Assembly (NCBI RefSeq): GCF_001636055.1
Contig: NZ_CP011789.1
Span: 4,278,001-4,342,000 of the forward strand
Length of the DNA stretch: 64,000 nt
Source of the DNA: Pseudomonas putida
Lineage (GTDB): Bacteria; Pseudomonadota; Gammaproteobacteria; Pseudomonadales; Pseudomonadaceae
Reading direction: 5' to 3'
Part shown: positions 30,726 to 40,125 of the stretch, in pieces
Position numbering within the stretch: position 1 is the first letter of the stretch
Layout of the letters: every line of letters begins with the position of its first letter
Translations under genes and position numbers: made by a program
The notes under the pieces: model-generated
What the model saw: the letters and a program-made list of their open reading frames with translations, nothing else
The model's database searches: none
What the model was told of the DNA's origin: nothing

Positions 30726-33376
30726 GGGGCTTCACTGTCGCTGTCGGGTTGAAGAGGCAACGGCAAGCATAGAGTGATGCAGGTGCCCTGGCCATCGATG
30801 CCCTCGCCAACCAGTATGCTGCCGCCATGGGCGCCGATCATGCCCTGGCAGATCGCAAGCCCCAGGCCTGTGCCCTGCCCGCCGCGGTCACCGCGGGCAG
30901 CGGTGTAGAACATGTCGAAGATCTTCTCGCGCTCGGCCACCGGGATGCCCGGGCCCTGATCCGCGACCGCGAAGCACAGGCGCTCCTCCTGCACCTCCAC
31001 CCGCAGCGCCAGGCGACCATTGACCGGCGAGAAACGTGCGGCATTCTCCAGTACGTTGACCAGCGCCTGCTCGATCAGCGCTGCATGCACGAACAGCAGG
31101 GGCAGCTCTGCAGGTACCTCGGTGTCTACGCGCAACGGTGCCAGCACCGCGCGCAGACGGTTCAGAGCGCTGCCAACGATATCGCCGGGCGACACCCAGT
31201 CACGCGCAAGCTTCAAGCCGCCATGGCCCAGCCGGGTCATGTCGAGCAGGTTCTGGATGTAACGATCCAGGCGCTCGGCTTCGTTGCGTGTGCCTTCGAG
31301 CAGCTCACGGCGATCGTCCGGAGGGATCGCATCGCCCAGTGCCAGCAAGCTGTCGATGCTACCGCGCATGGCGGTCAGCGGGGTGCGCAGATCATGGGAC
31401 ACCGAGGCAAGCAAGGCGCTGCGCAACTGCTCGGTTTCGCCATGCAGGCGCGCGGCTTCGAGCTGCTCGCCCAGGCGCGCGCGGGCCAGGGCCTGGGCCA
31501 GCGGCTCGGCCAGCGCCGTCAGCAAGCGACGGCGCTGTGCGCTCAACGACTCGCCCGAGGCCGGCTGCACACCCAGCAAGGCCAAGGGAGTCTCGTCGAC
31601 CGCCAGCGGCCACCACCACCAGCGGCCATGGGGCAAGGTATCGCTGCCATGCCCTGCTGCCTGGCCATGTTGCCAGGCCCATTCGGCAGCGGCGCGCTCG
31701 TTGTCGGTAAAGACCTGCGGCCCGCCGCTGGCCACCTGCAACAAGCCCTCGGCATCGCGCTCGAGCAGACAGATCTGGATACCCTGCCAATCGTTCAGGT
31801 GCTGCCCGGCGGCACTGAAAACCGCCTGGCGATCCGTGGCCACGGTCAGGCGACGCGACAGGTCGAGCAGTTGCCGGGTCTCGCCCTGGGTTTCGCGCAG
31901 CGCCTGCAACTGACGGCGCTGACGAGCGGCGAGATTGCCGGTCAGGGCCGCCATGAGCAGGAAGAACACCAGGGTCAGCACGTCCTCTTCGCGCTGGATG
32001 CTGAACGAAAAGCTCGGCGGGATGAACAGGAAGTCGTAGGTCAGGAACGACAGCGCCGCACAGGCCAGCGCAGGCCCCAGGCTGCTGCGCACCGCGACCA
32101 GCAGCACTGCCGCGAGGAACACCAGCGAAATGTTCGGCAAGGCCAGCACACTGGACACGGCCCAGGCCAGCCCTGCCGCCAGCATGGTCGCCAGCAGCGC
32201 CAGCCAATAGTGGCGCCAGACCCACACACGATTGACCACCACCCGTGTCGGTACGGGTTGAGCGTCGCGGTCGAGCACATTGATCTCCAACCCCCGGCTG
32301 TCGCGCAGCAAGCGTGCAGCGACGCCCGCACCGAGCACGCGGCGGCGCAGACGGTCGCGGGACTGGCCGACCAGCACCAGGCTCGCCCGCCGTTCCAGCG
32401 CATGCTGGATGAGCGTGCGCGCCACCTCCCCGGCCCTGAGTACCACGACTTCGCCGCCCAGGCGCTCGGCCAGTTGCTGCGCGGCCTGCAGGCGCTGACG
32501 AGCGCCCTCGTCACGCAGCTTGCCGTTGTCGACATGCACCAGGCTCCACGGCAAATGCCGACGCTGGGCGACGCGGCTGGCATGGCGCACCAGACGCTCG
32601 GCCTGCTCATCGCCATCGACCCCGACCAGCAGGCGCCCTCGCAAGGTCGGCGCCTGCTCGCCGCGCTGGCGGTAGCCATGGGCAAGGTCGGCATCGACCT
32701 GGGCTGCAGCGGTCTGCATGGCCAGTTCGCGCAAGGCGGTGAGGTTGGTCTGGGAGAAGAACGCATCGATCGCCGCCCGTGCCTGCTCAGGCACGTAGAC
32801 CTTGCCTTCGCGCAAGCGCTCGAGCAGTTCACGTGGCGGCAGGTCGATCAGCACCAGCTCGAAGGCTTCCTGCAGCACCCAGTCGGGCAGGGTTTCGCGC
32901 ACCTGAACGCCCGTGATGTCGCGAACCTTGTCGTTGAGGCTTTCCAGGTGCTGGACATTGACCGTGGTATACACATCGATACCGGCAGCGAGCAGTTCCT
33001 GAACATCCTGCCAGCGCTTGGCGTGACGGCTGCCTGGGGCGTTGGTATGAGCCAGCTCGTCGACCAGCGCCAGCGGTGGTGCAGCCTTGAGCAGGCCATC
33101 GAGGTCCATTTCTTCGAGGATGACGCCGCGGTACTCGCTGCGCAGCAAGGGCTGCTGCGCCAAGCCACCGAGCAGCGCCTCGGTTTCGGCCCGGCCATGA
33201 GTCTCCACCACCGCCGCCAGCACCTTTACCCCCTGGCGCTGCTGGGCATGAGCGGCCTGGAGCATGGCGAACGTCTTGCCCACGCCGGGAGCTGCGCCCA
33301 GAAATACTTTAAGCCTGCCGCGACCGTTGCGGGGCAGGCTCGCCAACAGCGCATCGGCGCGGGCGGAATCACTCAT
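30722..33376 (-). CDS. kdpD: Sensor histidine kinase KdpD
   Basis: The 884-residue protein has the full KdpD layout: cytosolic N-terminal KdpD domain with Walker A-like GAAPGVGKTFAML and the GRAETEALLGGLAQ segment, a universal-stress-type domain (~250-370; LVGVDGDEQAERLVRHASRV), four membrane helices (~400-490), a GAF-like region and a kinase core with phospho-acceptor His661 in VSHDLRTPLTAM. N and G boxes are ALVNVLENAARFSP and GGQGTGLGLAICQ. It senses K+ limitation and turgor and phosphorylates KdpE. A 143-nt gap with a repeat separates it from kdpC. Confidence 0.97.
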   Translation of the reverse strand: MSDSARADALLASLPRNGRGRLKVFLGAAPGVGKTFAMLQAAHAQQRQGVKVLAAVVETHGRAETEALLGGLAQQPLLRSEYRGVILEEMDLDGLLKAAPPLALVDELAHTNAPGSRHAKRWQDVQELLAAGIDVYTTVNVQHLESLNDKVRDITGVQVRETLPDWVLQEAFELVLIDLPPRELLERLREGKVYVPEQARAAIDAFFSQTNLTALRELAMQTAAAQVDADLAHGYRQRGEQAPTLRGRLLVGVDGDEQAERLVRHASRVAQRRHLPWSLVHVDNGKLRDEGARQRLQAAQQLAERLGGEVVVLRAGEVARTLIQHALERRASLVLVGQSRDRLRRRVLGAGVAARLLRDSRGLEINVLDRDAQPVPTRVVVNRVWVWRHYWLALLATMLAAGLAWAVSSVLALPNISLVFLAAVLLVAVRSSLGPALACAALSFLTYDFLFIPPSFSFSIQREEDVLTLVFFLLMAALTGNLAARQRRQLQALRETQGETRQLLDLSRRLTVATDRQAVFSAAGQHLNDWQGIQICLLERDAEGLLQVASGGPQVFTDNERAAAEWAWQHGQAAGHGSDTLPHGRWWWWPLAVDETPLALLGVQPASGESLSAQRRRLLTALAEPLAQALARARLGEQLEAARLHGETEQLRSALLASVSHDLRTPLTAMRGSIDSLLALGDAIPPDDRRELLEGTRNEAERLDRYIQNLLDMTRLGHGGLKLARDWVSPGDIVGSALNRLRAVLAPLRVDTEVPAELPLLFVHAALIEQALVNVLENAARFSPVNGRLALRVEVQEERLCFAVADQGPGIPVAEREKIFDMFYTAARGDRGGQGTGLGLAICQGMIGAHGGSILVGEGIDGQGTCITLCLPLPLQPDSDSEAP

Positions 33377-33416
33377 GCTTGATCCTTTGGTAAGGGGGCC
33401 AGGGGCCAGCTTCGCA

Positions 33417-33501
33417 GGCCATCACGGGGCAAGCCACAGGTCCTGCGCCGTTCTTGTGAGCGCCGGTGAACCTGGGGGAGCGGGCTTGCCCCGCGATGGC
33501 C
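33417..33501. repeat. Inverted repeat inside the kdp locus (kdpC-kdpD gap)
   Basis: GGCCATCACGGGGCAAG at 33417-33433 is complementary, with one mismatch, to CTTGCCCCGCGATGGCC at 33485-33501. Next to the right arm is GAGCGGGCTTGCCCCGCG, which resembles a REP core. It sits between the structural genes kdpFABC and the regulatory genes kdpDE, all read on the minus strand, and could lower expression of kdpDE or mark a separate kdpD transcript. Confidence 0.6.
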
Positions 33502-33519
33502 GCGACACGGTCTCGATTA

Positions 33520-34083
33520 TCAGCGATCTGTAACAGGCGCCAACCGCTCCAACGCCTGGTTCAACGCCAACACATTGACCACCGGCGGGCCGACCAATGG
33601 CCGCAGAGTGGCCTCATCCACCAGCGCTTGCAAGCGCTCGATGGGGATCTGCCGCGCCGCCGCCACGCGCGGCAACTGGTAGGCGATCGCCTCCGGCGGC
33701 AACTGCGGGTCGAGCCCGCTGCCGGAGGTGGTCAACAGGGCCTGCGGCACCGGGCCAAGCTCAGGCTGGTACAGGGCGGCGGCATCACTCCTGACCCGCT
33801 CCGCCAGCGCCGGGTTGCTCGGTGCCAGGTTGCTCGCGCTGCTGGACACCGTCGCGAAGGCGCCGGCCGAAGGGCGCGACTGGAACCAGCCGTCGCCCTT
33901 GAATTCCTGGGCGATCAACGCCGAGCCGCGAACCTGCCCCTGCTCATCGCGCACCAGGCTGCCATTGGCCTGTTCGGGGAAGGCGACCTGGGCGATACCG
34001 GTCACCGCCAGCGGGTACAACGCGCCGGTGACCAGGGTCATCAGCAGGACCAGGCTCACGGCCGGGCGTACGTAGGTGCTCAT
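33520..34083 (-). CDS. kdpC: Potassium-transporting ATPase subunit KdpC
   Basis: The 187-residue protein has a single N-terminal membrane helix ([20 protein letters not shown]) and a periplasmic domain with the KdpC signatures [26 protein letters not shown] and [16 protein letters not shown]. KdpC stabilises the KdpA-KdpB complex and helps ATP binding. It follows kdpB after 13 nt. Confidence 0.96.
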   Translation of the reverse strand: MSTYVRPAVSLVLLMTLVTGALYPLAVTGIAQVAFPEQANGSLVRDEQGQVRGSALIAQEFKGDGWFQSRPSAGAFATVSSSASNLAPSNPALAERVRSDAAALYQPELGPVPQALLTTSGSGLDPQLPPEAIAYQLPRVAAARQIPIERLQALVDEATLRPLVGPPVVNVLALNQALERLAPVTDR

Positions 34084-34096
34084 GTTCGTCTCTCCT

Positions 34097-36148
34097 TCAG
34101 ACCAGGTGCAGTGCAGTGAGCAGCATGTCGATCAGCTTGATCCCGGCGAACGGCACCAGGATGCCGCCCACGCCGTAGATCAGCAGATTGCGCCGCAGCA
34201 GGTGCGCGGCACTTGCCGCCTGCACGCGCACACCGCGCAAGGCCAGGGGGATCAGCACGATGATGATCAGCGCGTTGAAGACGATCGCCGAAAGGATCGC
34301 GCTTTGCGGGCTGCTCAGGCGCATCAGGTTGAGCACACCCAGTTGAGGGTAGATCGAAGCGAACAGCGCCGGCAGGATGGCGAAGTACTTGGCCACGTCG
34401 TTGGCGATGGAGAACGTAGTCAGTGCACCACGGGTCACCAGCAGTTCCTTGCCGACCTGGACCACATCCAGCAGCTTGGTCGGATCGCTGTCCAGGTCGA
34501 CCATGTTGGCCGCCTCGCGCGCCGCCTGGGTACCGTCGTTCATGGCCATGCCGACATCCGCCTGGGCCAAGGCCGGGGCATCGTTGGCACCGTCACCGCA
34601 CATGGCGACCAGGCGGCCGTCATTCTGCTCCTGGCGAATGCGCGCCAGCTTCTTCTCAGGGGTGGCCTCGGCAAGTACGTCATCGACACCGGCCTCGGCG
34701 GCGATGGCCGCAGCGGTCAGCGGGTTGTCGCCGGTCACCATCACGGTGCGGATACCCAGTTTGCGCAACTCGGCGAAACGCTCACGGATGCCGGGCTTGA
34801 CCACGTCCTTGAGGTGAATCACCCCCAGCAAGTGGCGGTCAACGCATACCAGCAAGGGGGTGCCGCCGCTCTGGGCGATGCGTTCGACTTCACGGGCCAG
34901 CGAAGCCGGCATTTCCAGGCGTTGCAAGCCGACGAACGCCAGCACCGCGTCCACCGCGCCCTTGCGGTAGTGACGCTGCCCGAAGTCGATACCCGAAAGG
35001 CGCGTCTCGGCGCTGAAGGCGATGGCGCTGTACTGCGCGGCAGCCGGCTCGTCGAAGTCGTGCAACTGGCGCAGGTAGTCGACGATAGACTTGCCCTCGG
35101 CCGTGTCGTCGGCCAGCGAGGCAAGCAAGGCTCCCTCCCCCAGCTCCTTGGCGGTAACACCCGGCGCGGCGTGCAGGGCACTGCAGCGGCGGTTGCCGAA
35201 GGTGATGGTGCCAGTCTTGTCGAGCATCAACGTGTGCACGTCGCCCGCAGCCTCCACCGCACGCCCGGAGCGGGCGATGACGTTAAGGCGCACCAGGCGA
35301 TCCATACCCGCGATACCGATGGCCGACAGCAGGCCACCAATGGTCGTCGGGATCAGCGTCACCAGTAACGCGGCGAGGAAGATCAGCGGCAGGCTGCCAC
35401 CCACGAAATGGGCGAACGGCTGCAAGGTCACCACCACGATCAGGAAAATCAGGGTCAGGCCGATCAGCAGGATATCCAGGGCAATCTCGTTGGGGGTCTT
35501 CTGGCGCTTGGCGCCTTCGACCAGGGCGATCATGCGGTCCAGGGTCGACTCACCGGGGTTGCTGGTGATGCGAATCAGCAGCCAGTCGGAAACCAGCCGG
35601 GTATTGCCGGTCACGGCCGAACGATCGCCACCGGACTCGCGGATCACCGGCGCAGACTCGCCGGTGATCGCCGCCTCGTTGACGGCGGCGATGCCTTCGA
35701 GCACCTCGCCATCACCCGGGATCAGCTCACCGGCCACCACGCGCACCACATCGTCCTTGCGCAATGCGGTGGCAGCGACGGTTTCGAAGCTGCCATTGGC
35801 CAGACGGCGCTGAGCGGTCAGGCCCTGGCTGCCGGCCTTGAGGCTATCGGCACGGGCCTTGCCCCGGCCTTCCGCCAAGGCTTCGGCAAAATTGGCAAAG
35901 AGTACGGTGAACCACAGCCACAGGGCGATCTGCACCGCCACGCCGGTGCTCACACCGCTGCCGGGCACCAGGCACAGGACCGTGGTCAGCACAGCCGTCA
36001 GGGCGACCACCAGCATTACCGGCGAGCGCTTGAGCTGGCGCGGATCGAGCTTGACGAAGGCCTGCACCAGGGCCGGGCGCCAGAGCGCGGCGAAGCGGGT
36101 CTGGTCGACGGCGCGGGGAGCTTTCACTTCAGAAATGGGCATGTTCAT
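34097..36148 (-). CDS. kdpB: Potassium-transporting P-type ATPase subunit KdpB
   Basis: The 683-residue catalytic subunit carries the P-type phosphorylation site Asp310 in [15 protein letters not shown], the actuator motif ITGESAPV, the hinge [18 protein letters not shown] and the KdpB-specific [11 protein letters not shown] hydrolysis here drives K+ import through KdpA. I chose the ATG at 36148 because GAGG lies 7 nt upstream; an ATG two codons later is also possible. Confidence 0.98.
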   Translation of the reverse strand: MNMPISEVKAPRAVDQTRFAALWRPALVQAFVKLDPRQLKRSPVMLVVALTAVLTTVLCLVPGSGVSTGVAVQIALWLWFTVLFANFAEALAEGRGKARADSLKAGSQGLTAQRRLANGSFETVAATALRKDDVVRVVAGELIPGDGEVLEGIAAVNEAAITGESAPVIRESGGDRSAVTGNTRLVSDWLLIRITSNPGESTLDRMIALVEGAKRQKTPNEIALDILLIGLTLIFLIVVVTLQPFAHFVGGSLPLIFLAALLVTLIPTTIGGLLSAIGIAGMDRLVRLNVIARSGRAVEAAGDVHTLMLDKTGTITFGNRRCSALHAAPGVTAKELGEGALLASLADDTAEGKSIVDYLRQLHDFDEPAAAQYSAIAFSAETRLSGIDFGQRHYRKGAVDAVLAFVGLQRLEMPASLAREVERIAQSGGTPLLVCVDRHLLGVIHLKDVVKPGIRERFAELRKLGIRTVMVTGDNPLTAAAIAAEAGVDDVLAEATPEKKLARIRQEQNDGRLVAMCGDGANDAPALAQADVGMAMNDGTQAAREAANMVDLDSDPTKLLDVVQVGKELLVTRGALTTFSIANDVAKYFAILPALFASIYPQLGVLNLMRLSSPQSAILSAIVFNALIIIVLIPLALRGVRVQAASAAHLLRRNLLIYGVGGILVPFAGIKLIDMLLTALHLV

Positions 36149-36158
36149 GTTCGGATCC

Positions 36159-37853
36159 TCAGAAACCCAGGCTCAACTGTTCGGCGATCGGCCCCAGGGC
36201 CAGGGTCGGCAGGAAGGTCAGCCCGCCGACCAGCAGGATGGTCACCAACAGCAGGCCGGCGAACAGCGGGCCATGGGTGGGGAAGCTGTTCTGGCCCTGC
36301 GGCGCGCTTTTCTTGGCGGCCAGGCTGCCTGCAAGGGCCAGCACTGGCAGGATGTAGCCGAAGCGCCCGATCAGCATGGCCAGGCCGATCATCAGGTTGT
36401 GGAACACCGTGTTGGCACTGAAGCCGCCGAAAGCCGAGCCGTTGTTGGCGGTGCCGGAGGTGTAGGCATACAGCAGCTGGCTGAAGCCATGCGGCCCCGG
36501 ATTGCTCACCGCACCTGCCGGCCCCGGCAGGCTGGCGGCGATGGCGCCGAGTACCAGCACACCAACCGGCATCACCAGCAGCGTCGCCACCAACAGTTGC
36601 ACTTCACGGGCCTGCAACTTCTTGCCCAGGTATTCCGGCGTGCGACCGATCATCAACCCGGCCAGGAATACCGCGATCAGCACGAACAGCAGCATGCCGT
36701 AGAGGCCCGCACCGACGCCGCCGAAGATCACCTCGCCGACCATCATGTTGACCATCGCTACCATGCCGGTCAGCGGATTGAGGCTGTCGTGCATGGCGTT
36801 GACCGAGCCGTTGGAGGCGGAGGTCGTCGTCACGGCCCACAGCACGCTAGCGGTGGTGCCGAAGCGGCTTTCCTTGCCTTCCATCGGCGCGCTTTGTTGC
36901 ACCTGAGCGCTGTCCAGGGCCGGGTTGGGCTGGTATTCGGCCAACAGGCCGACCGCACCGCCGATCAGGAACAGGCCCAACATGCAGGCCAGGATCGCCC
37001 GGCTCTGACGCAGGTCCTTGACGTAGTGGCCGAAGGTGAACACCAGTGCCACCGGAATCAGAATGATCGAAGCCACCTCGAACAGGTTGCTCCAGGCTGT
37101 CGGGTTCTCGAACGGATGCGCCGAGTTGACGCCGAAGAAGCCGCCGCCATTGGTGCCCAGTTGCTTGATCGCGATCTGGCTGGCGGCAGGGCCCAGCGGG
37201 ATGCTCTGGTCGGCACCTTGCAGGGTGACGGCATGGGCGTAGTCGGCGAAGGTCTGTGGCACACCCTGCCACACCAGCAGCAACGCCAGCACGATGCACA
37301 GTGGCAGCAGGCCATAGAGGGTGGCACGGGTCATGTCGACCCAGAAGTTACCCAGGTTGTGAGTGGAGCGCCGGCCGATACCACGGCACAGGGCGACCAG
37401 CACGGCAAGGCCGGTGGCAGCGCTGACGAAGTTCTGCACGGTCAGGCCGATCATCTGGCTCAAGTAGCTGAGCGAGGCCTCACCGCTGTAGGCCTGCCAG
37501 TTGGTGTTGGTCATGAAGCTGACAGCGGTGTTGAATGCCAGCGACCATTCCTGGCCCGGCAGGTGCTGCGGGTTGAGCGGCAGCGAGCCCTGCAGCAGGA
37601 GCACGGCGAACAGCACCAGGAAGCCCACCAGGTTGAAGGCCAGCAACGCCAGGGTGTATTGCTTCCAGTTCTGCTCCTGCTCGGCGCGCACCCCGGACAA
37701 CCGGTAGCAACCCTGCTCTACCGGGCCGAGGACCGGCGACAGCCAGGTGCGCTGACCCTCCATGACCTTGTAGTAGAACCGCCCAAGCCAGGGTGCTGGT
37801 AGCAGCACAAGGGCCAGAAACGCCAGCAGCAATGCGAAGTCGTAGCTGTGCAT
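36159..37853 (-). CDS. kdpA: Potassium-transporting ATPase subunit KdpA
   Basis: The 564-residue integral membrane protein is the K+ channel-like subunit. It starts [20 protein letters not shown], has about ten hydrophobic segments and the four K+ filter-like loops, of which [36 protein letters not shown] and [16 protein letters not shown] are easy to see. GGGAG is 5 nt before the start. The gene overlaps nothing but begins 9 nt after the kdpF stop. Confidence 0.98.
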   Translation of the reverse strand: MHSYDFALLLAFLALVLLPAPWLGRFYYKVMEGQRTWLSPVLGPVEQGCYRLSGVRAEQEQNWKQYTLALLAFNLVGFLVLFAVLLLQGSLPLNPQHLPGQEWSLAFNTAVSFMTNTNWQAYSGEASLSYLSQMIGLTVQNFVSAATGLAVLVALCRGIGRRSTHNLGNFWVDMTRATLYGLLPLCIVLALLLVWQGVPQTFADYAHAVTLQGADQSIPLGPAASQIAIKQLGTNGGGFFGVNSAHPFENPTAWSNLFEVASIILIPVALVFTFGHYVKDLRQSRAILACMLGLFLIGGAVGLLAEYQPNPALDSAQVQQSAPMEGKESRFGTTASVLWAVTTTSASNGSVNAMHDSLNPLTGMVAMVNMMVGEVIFGGVGAGLYGMLLFVLIAVFLAGLMIGRTPEYLGKKLQAREVQLLVATLLVMPVGVLVLGAIAASLPGPAGAVSNPGPHGFSQLLYAYTSGTANNGSAFGGFSANTVFHNLMIGLAMLIGRFGYILPVLALAGSLAAKKSAPQGQNSFPTHGPLFAGLLLVTILLVGGLTFLPTLALGPIAEQLSLGF

Positions 37854-37862
37854 GGCCGCTCC

Positions 37863-37952
37863 CTAGCTGCGATCGGCGCGCAGCAGCGCAACCAGCAGGT
37901 AAATGGCCAACGCCACTGCCAGCAGCAGTGACACTCCGTCGAGCATGTTCAT
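37863..37952 (-). CDS. kdpF: Potassium-transporting ATPase small subunit KdpF
   Basis: This 29-residue frame is too short for most gene callers. It reads MNMLDGVSLLLAVALAIYLL and ends VALLRADRS, one membrane helix with a basic tail. GGGAG lies 8 nt before the ATG at 37952, and the stop lies 9 nt before kdpA. The sequence pattern (xxxLxxxLAVALAIYLLxALLR) is the KdpF signature as I know it. KdpF stabilises the KdpABC complex in the inner membrane. Confidence 0.93.
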   Translation of the reverse strand: MNMLDGVSLLLAVALAIYLLVALLRADRS

Positions 37953-38010
37953 CGGTGGATCTCCCCGTCTTGCGGCGTCGGCCGCTTTGGGGGAATTGTC
38001 GGGGCGGGGG

Positions 38011-38062
38011 GCGTAAAGGGACGAGATCGGGGGGGCGGGATGGGAATAAAGAATGCGTAAAG
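38011..38062 (-). promoter_or_regulatory. Candidate kdp control region with a repeated octamer
   Basis: Upstream of kdpF the octamer GCGTAAAG occurs twice (38011-38018 and 38055-38062), 44 nt apart, close to four helical turns. On the kdp coding strand these read CTTTACGC, and the distal copy is followed by ATTCTTTATTCCC. KdpE sites in E. coli are T-rich (TTTATA/TTTACA-like), so these are candidate KdpE boxes. The link is by similarity only. Confidence 0.35.
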
Positions 38063-38084
38063 TTTGGTTTCTGGATCATCAATA

Positions 38085-38153
38085 CCGGCCTCTTCGCGGG
38101 CAAGCCCGCTCCTGCAGCCCTGGAACTGCAGGAGCGGGCTTGCCCGCGAAGAG
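38085..38153. repeat. Pair of inverted REP elements
   Basis: The arm at 38085-38117 begins CCGGCCTCTTCGCGGGCAAG and continues CCCGCTCCTGCAG. It closely matches the P. putida 35-nt REP consensus I remember, which has GGTAAACC in the centre. A second copy at 38126-38153 is its exact 28-nt inverse, separated by 8 nt. The pair lies between the divergent-side control region of kdp and the end of the AI-2E gene. It is strong evidence for a P. putida-group genome. Confidence 0.85.
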
Positions 38154-38164
38154 AACGCTGCAGG

Positions 38165-39211
38165 TCAGCGCTGAACCTGCCCCGAATGCCGGCTCCAGTC
38201 CAGCAGCAGGCTGTAGCCGACGGCCAGCAGGGTCGGCCCGATGAACAGCCCGATGAAGCCAAACGCGATCAACCCGCCAAACACGCCGAGCAGCACGATC
38301 ACCAGCGGCAGGTTGCCCCCCCGGCTGATCAGATACGGCTTGAGCACGTTGTCCACGCCACTGATGATGAAGGTGCCCCATATCCCGAGGAACACCGCCA
38401 TCCCATACTCGCCCTTCCACACTAGCCAGCCGGTGGCAGGAATCCAGGCCAGTGGCGGCCCCATCGGGATCAGGCTGAGCATGAAGGTCACCAGGCCCAG
38501 CACGATCGCCCCGGGCACGCCGGCGATCAAGAAGCCGATCAACGCCAGCAGCCCTTGCGCTGCAGCAGTACCTATCACACCGTTGACCACCCGCTGTACG
38601 GTACCGGCCACCAGGTCGATGTAGTACTCGGCGCGCTCTCCCACCAGGCGCTGCAGCAAGCGTTGCACGAACGCGGCCAGGCGTGGGCCGTCGCGGTAGA
38701 AGAAGAACACGAAGACGATACTGAGCGTGAGCTCCAGCACGCCGCTGCCGATCTGGGCGCTACGCGCCAGGAACCAATTGCCGACCTGGCCGAGGTACGG
38801 TTTGGCCGAGGCGATCAGAGCCGCACCCTGCTGGTCGAGGGACTCCCACCAGTTGACCAGGCGCTCGCCGATGAAGGGAATGCCACGCACCCACTCCGGC
38901 GCATCCGGCAAACCCTCCAACTGCACGTCACGCACGAAGTTGGTGGCGTCACGCACATGGTCGGCCAGGTTGAAGCCCAGCCACACCAGCGGCAGGGCAA
39001 CCACCAGGATCCACACCGTCGTGAGGATGCTGGCCGCGAGGGTTTCGCGCCCACCCAGCAGGCGCGTCAACAAGCGCATCAGCGGCCAGCTGGCAAAGGC
39101 CAGAATCGCCCCCCAGAGTAGCGCCGAGATGAACGGTGCCATGACCCACAAGGCGGCGCCCAACAGCGCCAGCAACAGAATCTGGACCAGCAGACGGTCA
39201 TTGTTGGCCAT
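38165..39211 (-). CDS. AI-2E family transporter
   Basis: The 348-residue membrane protein has about seven hydrophobic segments and the family (PF01594, formerly UPF0118) landmarks FFFYRDGPRLAAF, GVPGAIVLGLVTFMLSLIPM followed by GPPLAW, and the C-terminal GVFGGLIAFGFIGLFIGPTL. Members include TqsA (autoinducer-2 export) and Na+/H+ antiporter-like proteins, so the name does not prove a substrate. It is 12 nt upstream of the DUF4892 gene in coordinate terms and is read after it, as its likely operon partner. Confidence 0.88.
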   Translation of the reverse strand: MANNDRLLVQILLLALLGAALWVMAPFISALLWGAILAFASWPLMRLLTRLLGGRETLAASILTTVWILVVALPLVWLGFNLADHVRDATNFVRDVQLEGLPDAPEWVRGIPFIGERLVNWWESLDQQGAALIASAKPYLGQVGNWFLARSAQIGSGVLELTLSIVFVFFFYRDGPRLAAFVQRLLQRLVGERAEYYIDLVAGTVQRVVNGVIGTAAAQGLLALIGFLIAGVPGAIVLGLVTFMLSLIPMGPPLAWIPATGWLVWKGEYGMAVFLGIWGTFIISGVDNVLKPYLISRGGNLPLVIVLLGVFGGLIAFGFIGLFIGPTLLAVGYSLLLDWSRHSGQVQR

Positions 39212-39223
39212 GATGGCCCTCGT

Positions 39224-40018
39224 TCAACGAATCAGTTCCAGATGCAGGCCATCGGTAGGCGCCGTACCCACTTCGAGACGGGCACTGCGTACACCGGCCT
39301 TGACCAGTTGCTCGCGCCAGGCTTCGGCCGCCTGGCCGCTGAGGCTGGCACGCAGGGTGCTGTCCAGGTTCAGGCTGCGGGCCAGCAGCGAAACCCACGC
39401 AGGCTGTGGTGCGCTCAGGTCAGGGTAGTCGAGCTTGCCGGTATCGCGCATCTCACGCAGCACCGTGGCGGGTGTCGGCAGCACTTCGCCCAGCGGGCTG
39501 TCAGCGACGAATTCCTCGACATGCAGGTAGGCGCGGCGATTGCCGCGAGTGACGCTGTACAGGGCGACCAGCGTGTCGGCCTCTTCGGCCGAGCGGCGCA
39601 AAAGAATGAAGGCCTGCTGCTCGTCGCCACCATTGAGACGGGCGTTGTTGAACACATCGTTGGCCCAGATGCTGGCCTCGCCGCAGTCACGGCCCTGGCA
39701 CCAGAACAGCGGATAGCCACCGTCGCGCTGCAGCGCCTCACGTGCGCTGGTAAAGGCCTCGCGGGCAGTGCGCTCCACCGGCAGTTCGTAGGTGACCGAG
39801 CTGACCTGGCCACGGCTCTCGACCTTGCCCTCGACGCGCAGGCGACCGCTGATCTTGCGTACCGGGCCCATGGGGTAGACCCTCTCCCCCTCCACGACCG
39901 GACGCTGGTCGACCACCTTGGCATCGGCCGGCACCGGCAGGCTCCCGGCCCACAGCAGCGGGCTGGCGAGTGTGAGGCAGGCGGCGATGGCACTGCGAAC
40001 GAGGAACGGCGCGCTCAT
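39224..40018 (-). CDS. DUF4892 domain protein, exported
   Basis: I chose the ATG at 40018 (264 residues) because AGGA is 7 nt upstream and a signal peptide begins there: MSAPFLVRSAIAACLTLASP ending LLWAGS. The mature protein has DUF4892-like features including FWCQGRDCGEASIWANDVFN and YLHVEEFVADSPLGEVLPTP, and ends with an OmpA-adjacent-looking short domain. A conserved Cys pair (CQGRDC) may form a disulfide. Function is not known; members are pseudomonad envelope proteins. The longest frame begins 123 residues earlier and looks random. Confidence 0.8.
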   Translation of the reverse strand: MSAPFLVRSAIAACLTLASPLLWAGSLPVPADAKVVDQRPVVEGERVYPMGPVRKISGRLRVEGKVESRGQVSSVTYELPVERTAREAFTSAREALQRDGGYPLFWCQGRDCGEASIWANDVFNNARLNGGDEQQAFILLRRSAEEADTLVALYSVTRGNRRAYLHVEEFVADSPLGEVLPTPATVLREMRDTGKLDYPDLSAPQPAWVSLLARSLNLDSTLRASLSGQAAEAWREQLVKAGVRSARLEVGTAPTDGLHLELIR

Positions 40019-40125
40019 CGGCCGTCCTTGCGGCGTCGGGCGCCGTGGCGAAGATCGTGAATGTCTGGCATGTATGGTTGTCTCCCTGTTCAACCCGCCA
40101 AGCCTCGACACTTGTCCAGTGCAAG

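Noticed and set aside
30827..33382. An 851-residue open frame on the plus strand opposite kdpD
   Set aside because: It is an antisense shadow of a GC-rich gene; it has no ribosome site, its composition is rich in His, Gln and Arg, and kdpD has all its motifs on the other strand.
33377..33533. Possible small gene between kdpC and kdpD
   Set aside because: The gap is explained by a repeat and a ribosome site; the short frame through it has no coding character.
34076..37802. Long plus-strand frames (430, 337 and 654 residues) opposite kdpB and kdpA
   Set aside because: They show shadow composition with many Gln, His and Arg, and the sense genes are complete and unmistakable.
38085..38153. The perfect palindrome before the AI-2E gene, considered as a CRISPR-like or attachment site
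   Set aside because: There is no spacer array and no integrase; it fits a REP pair.
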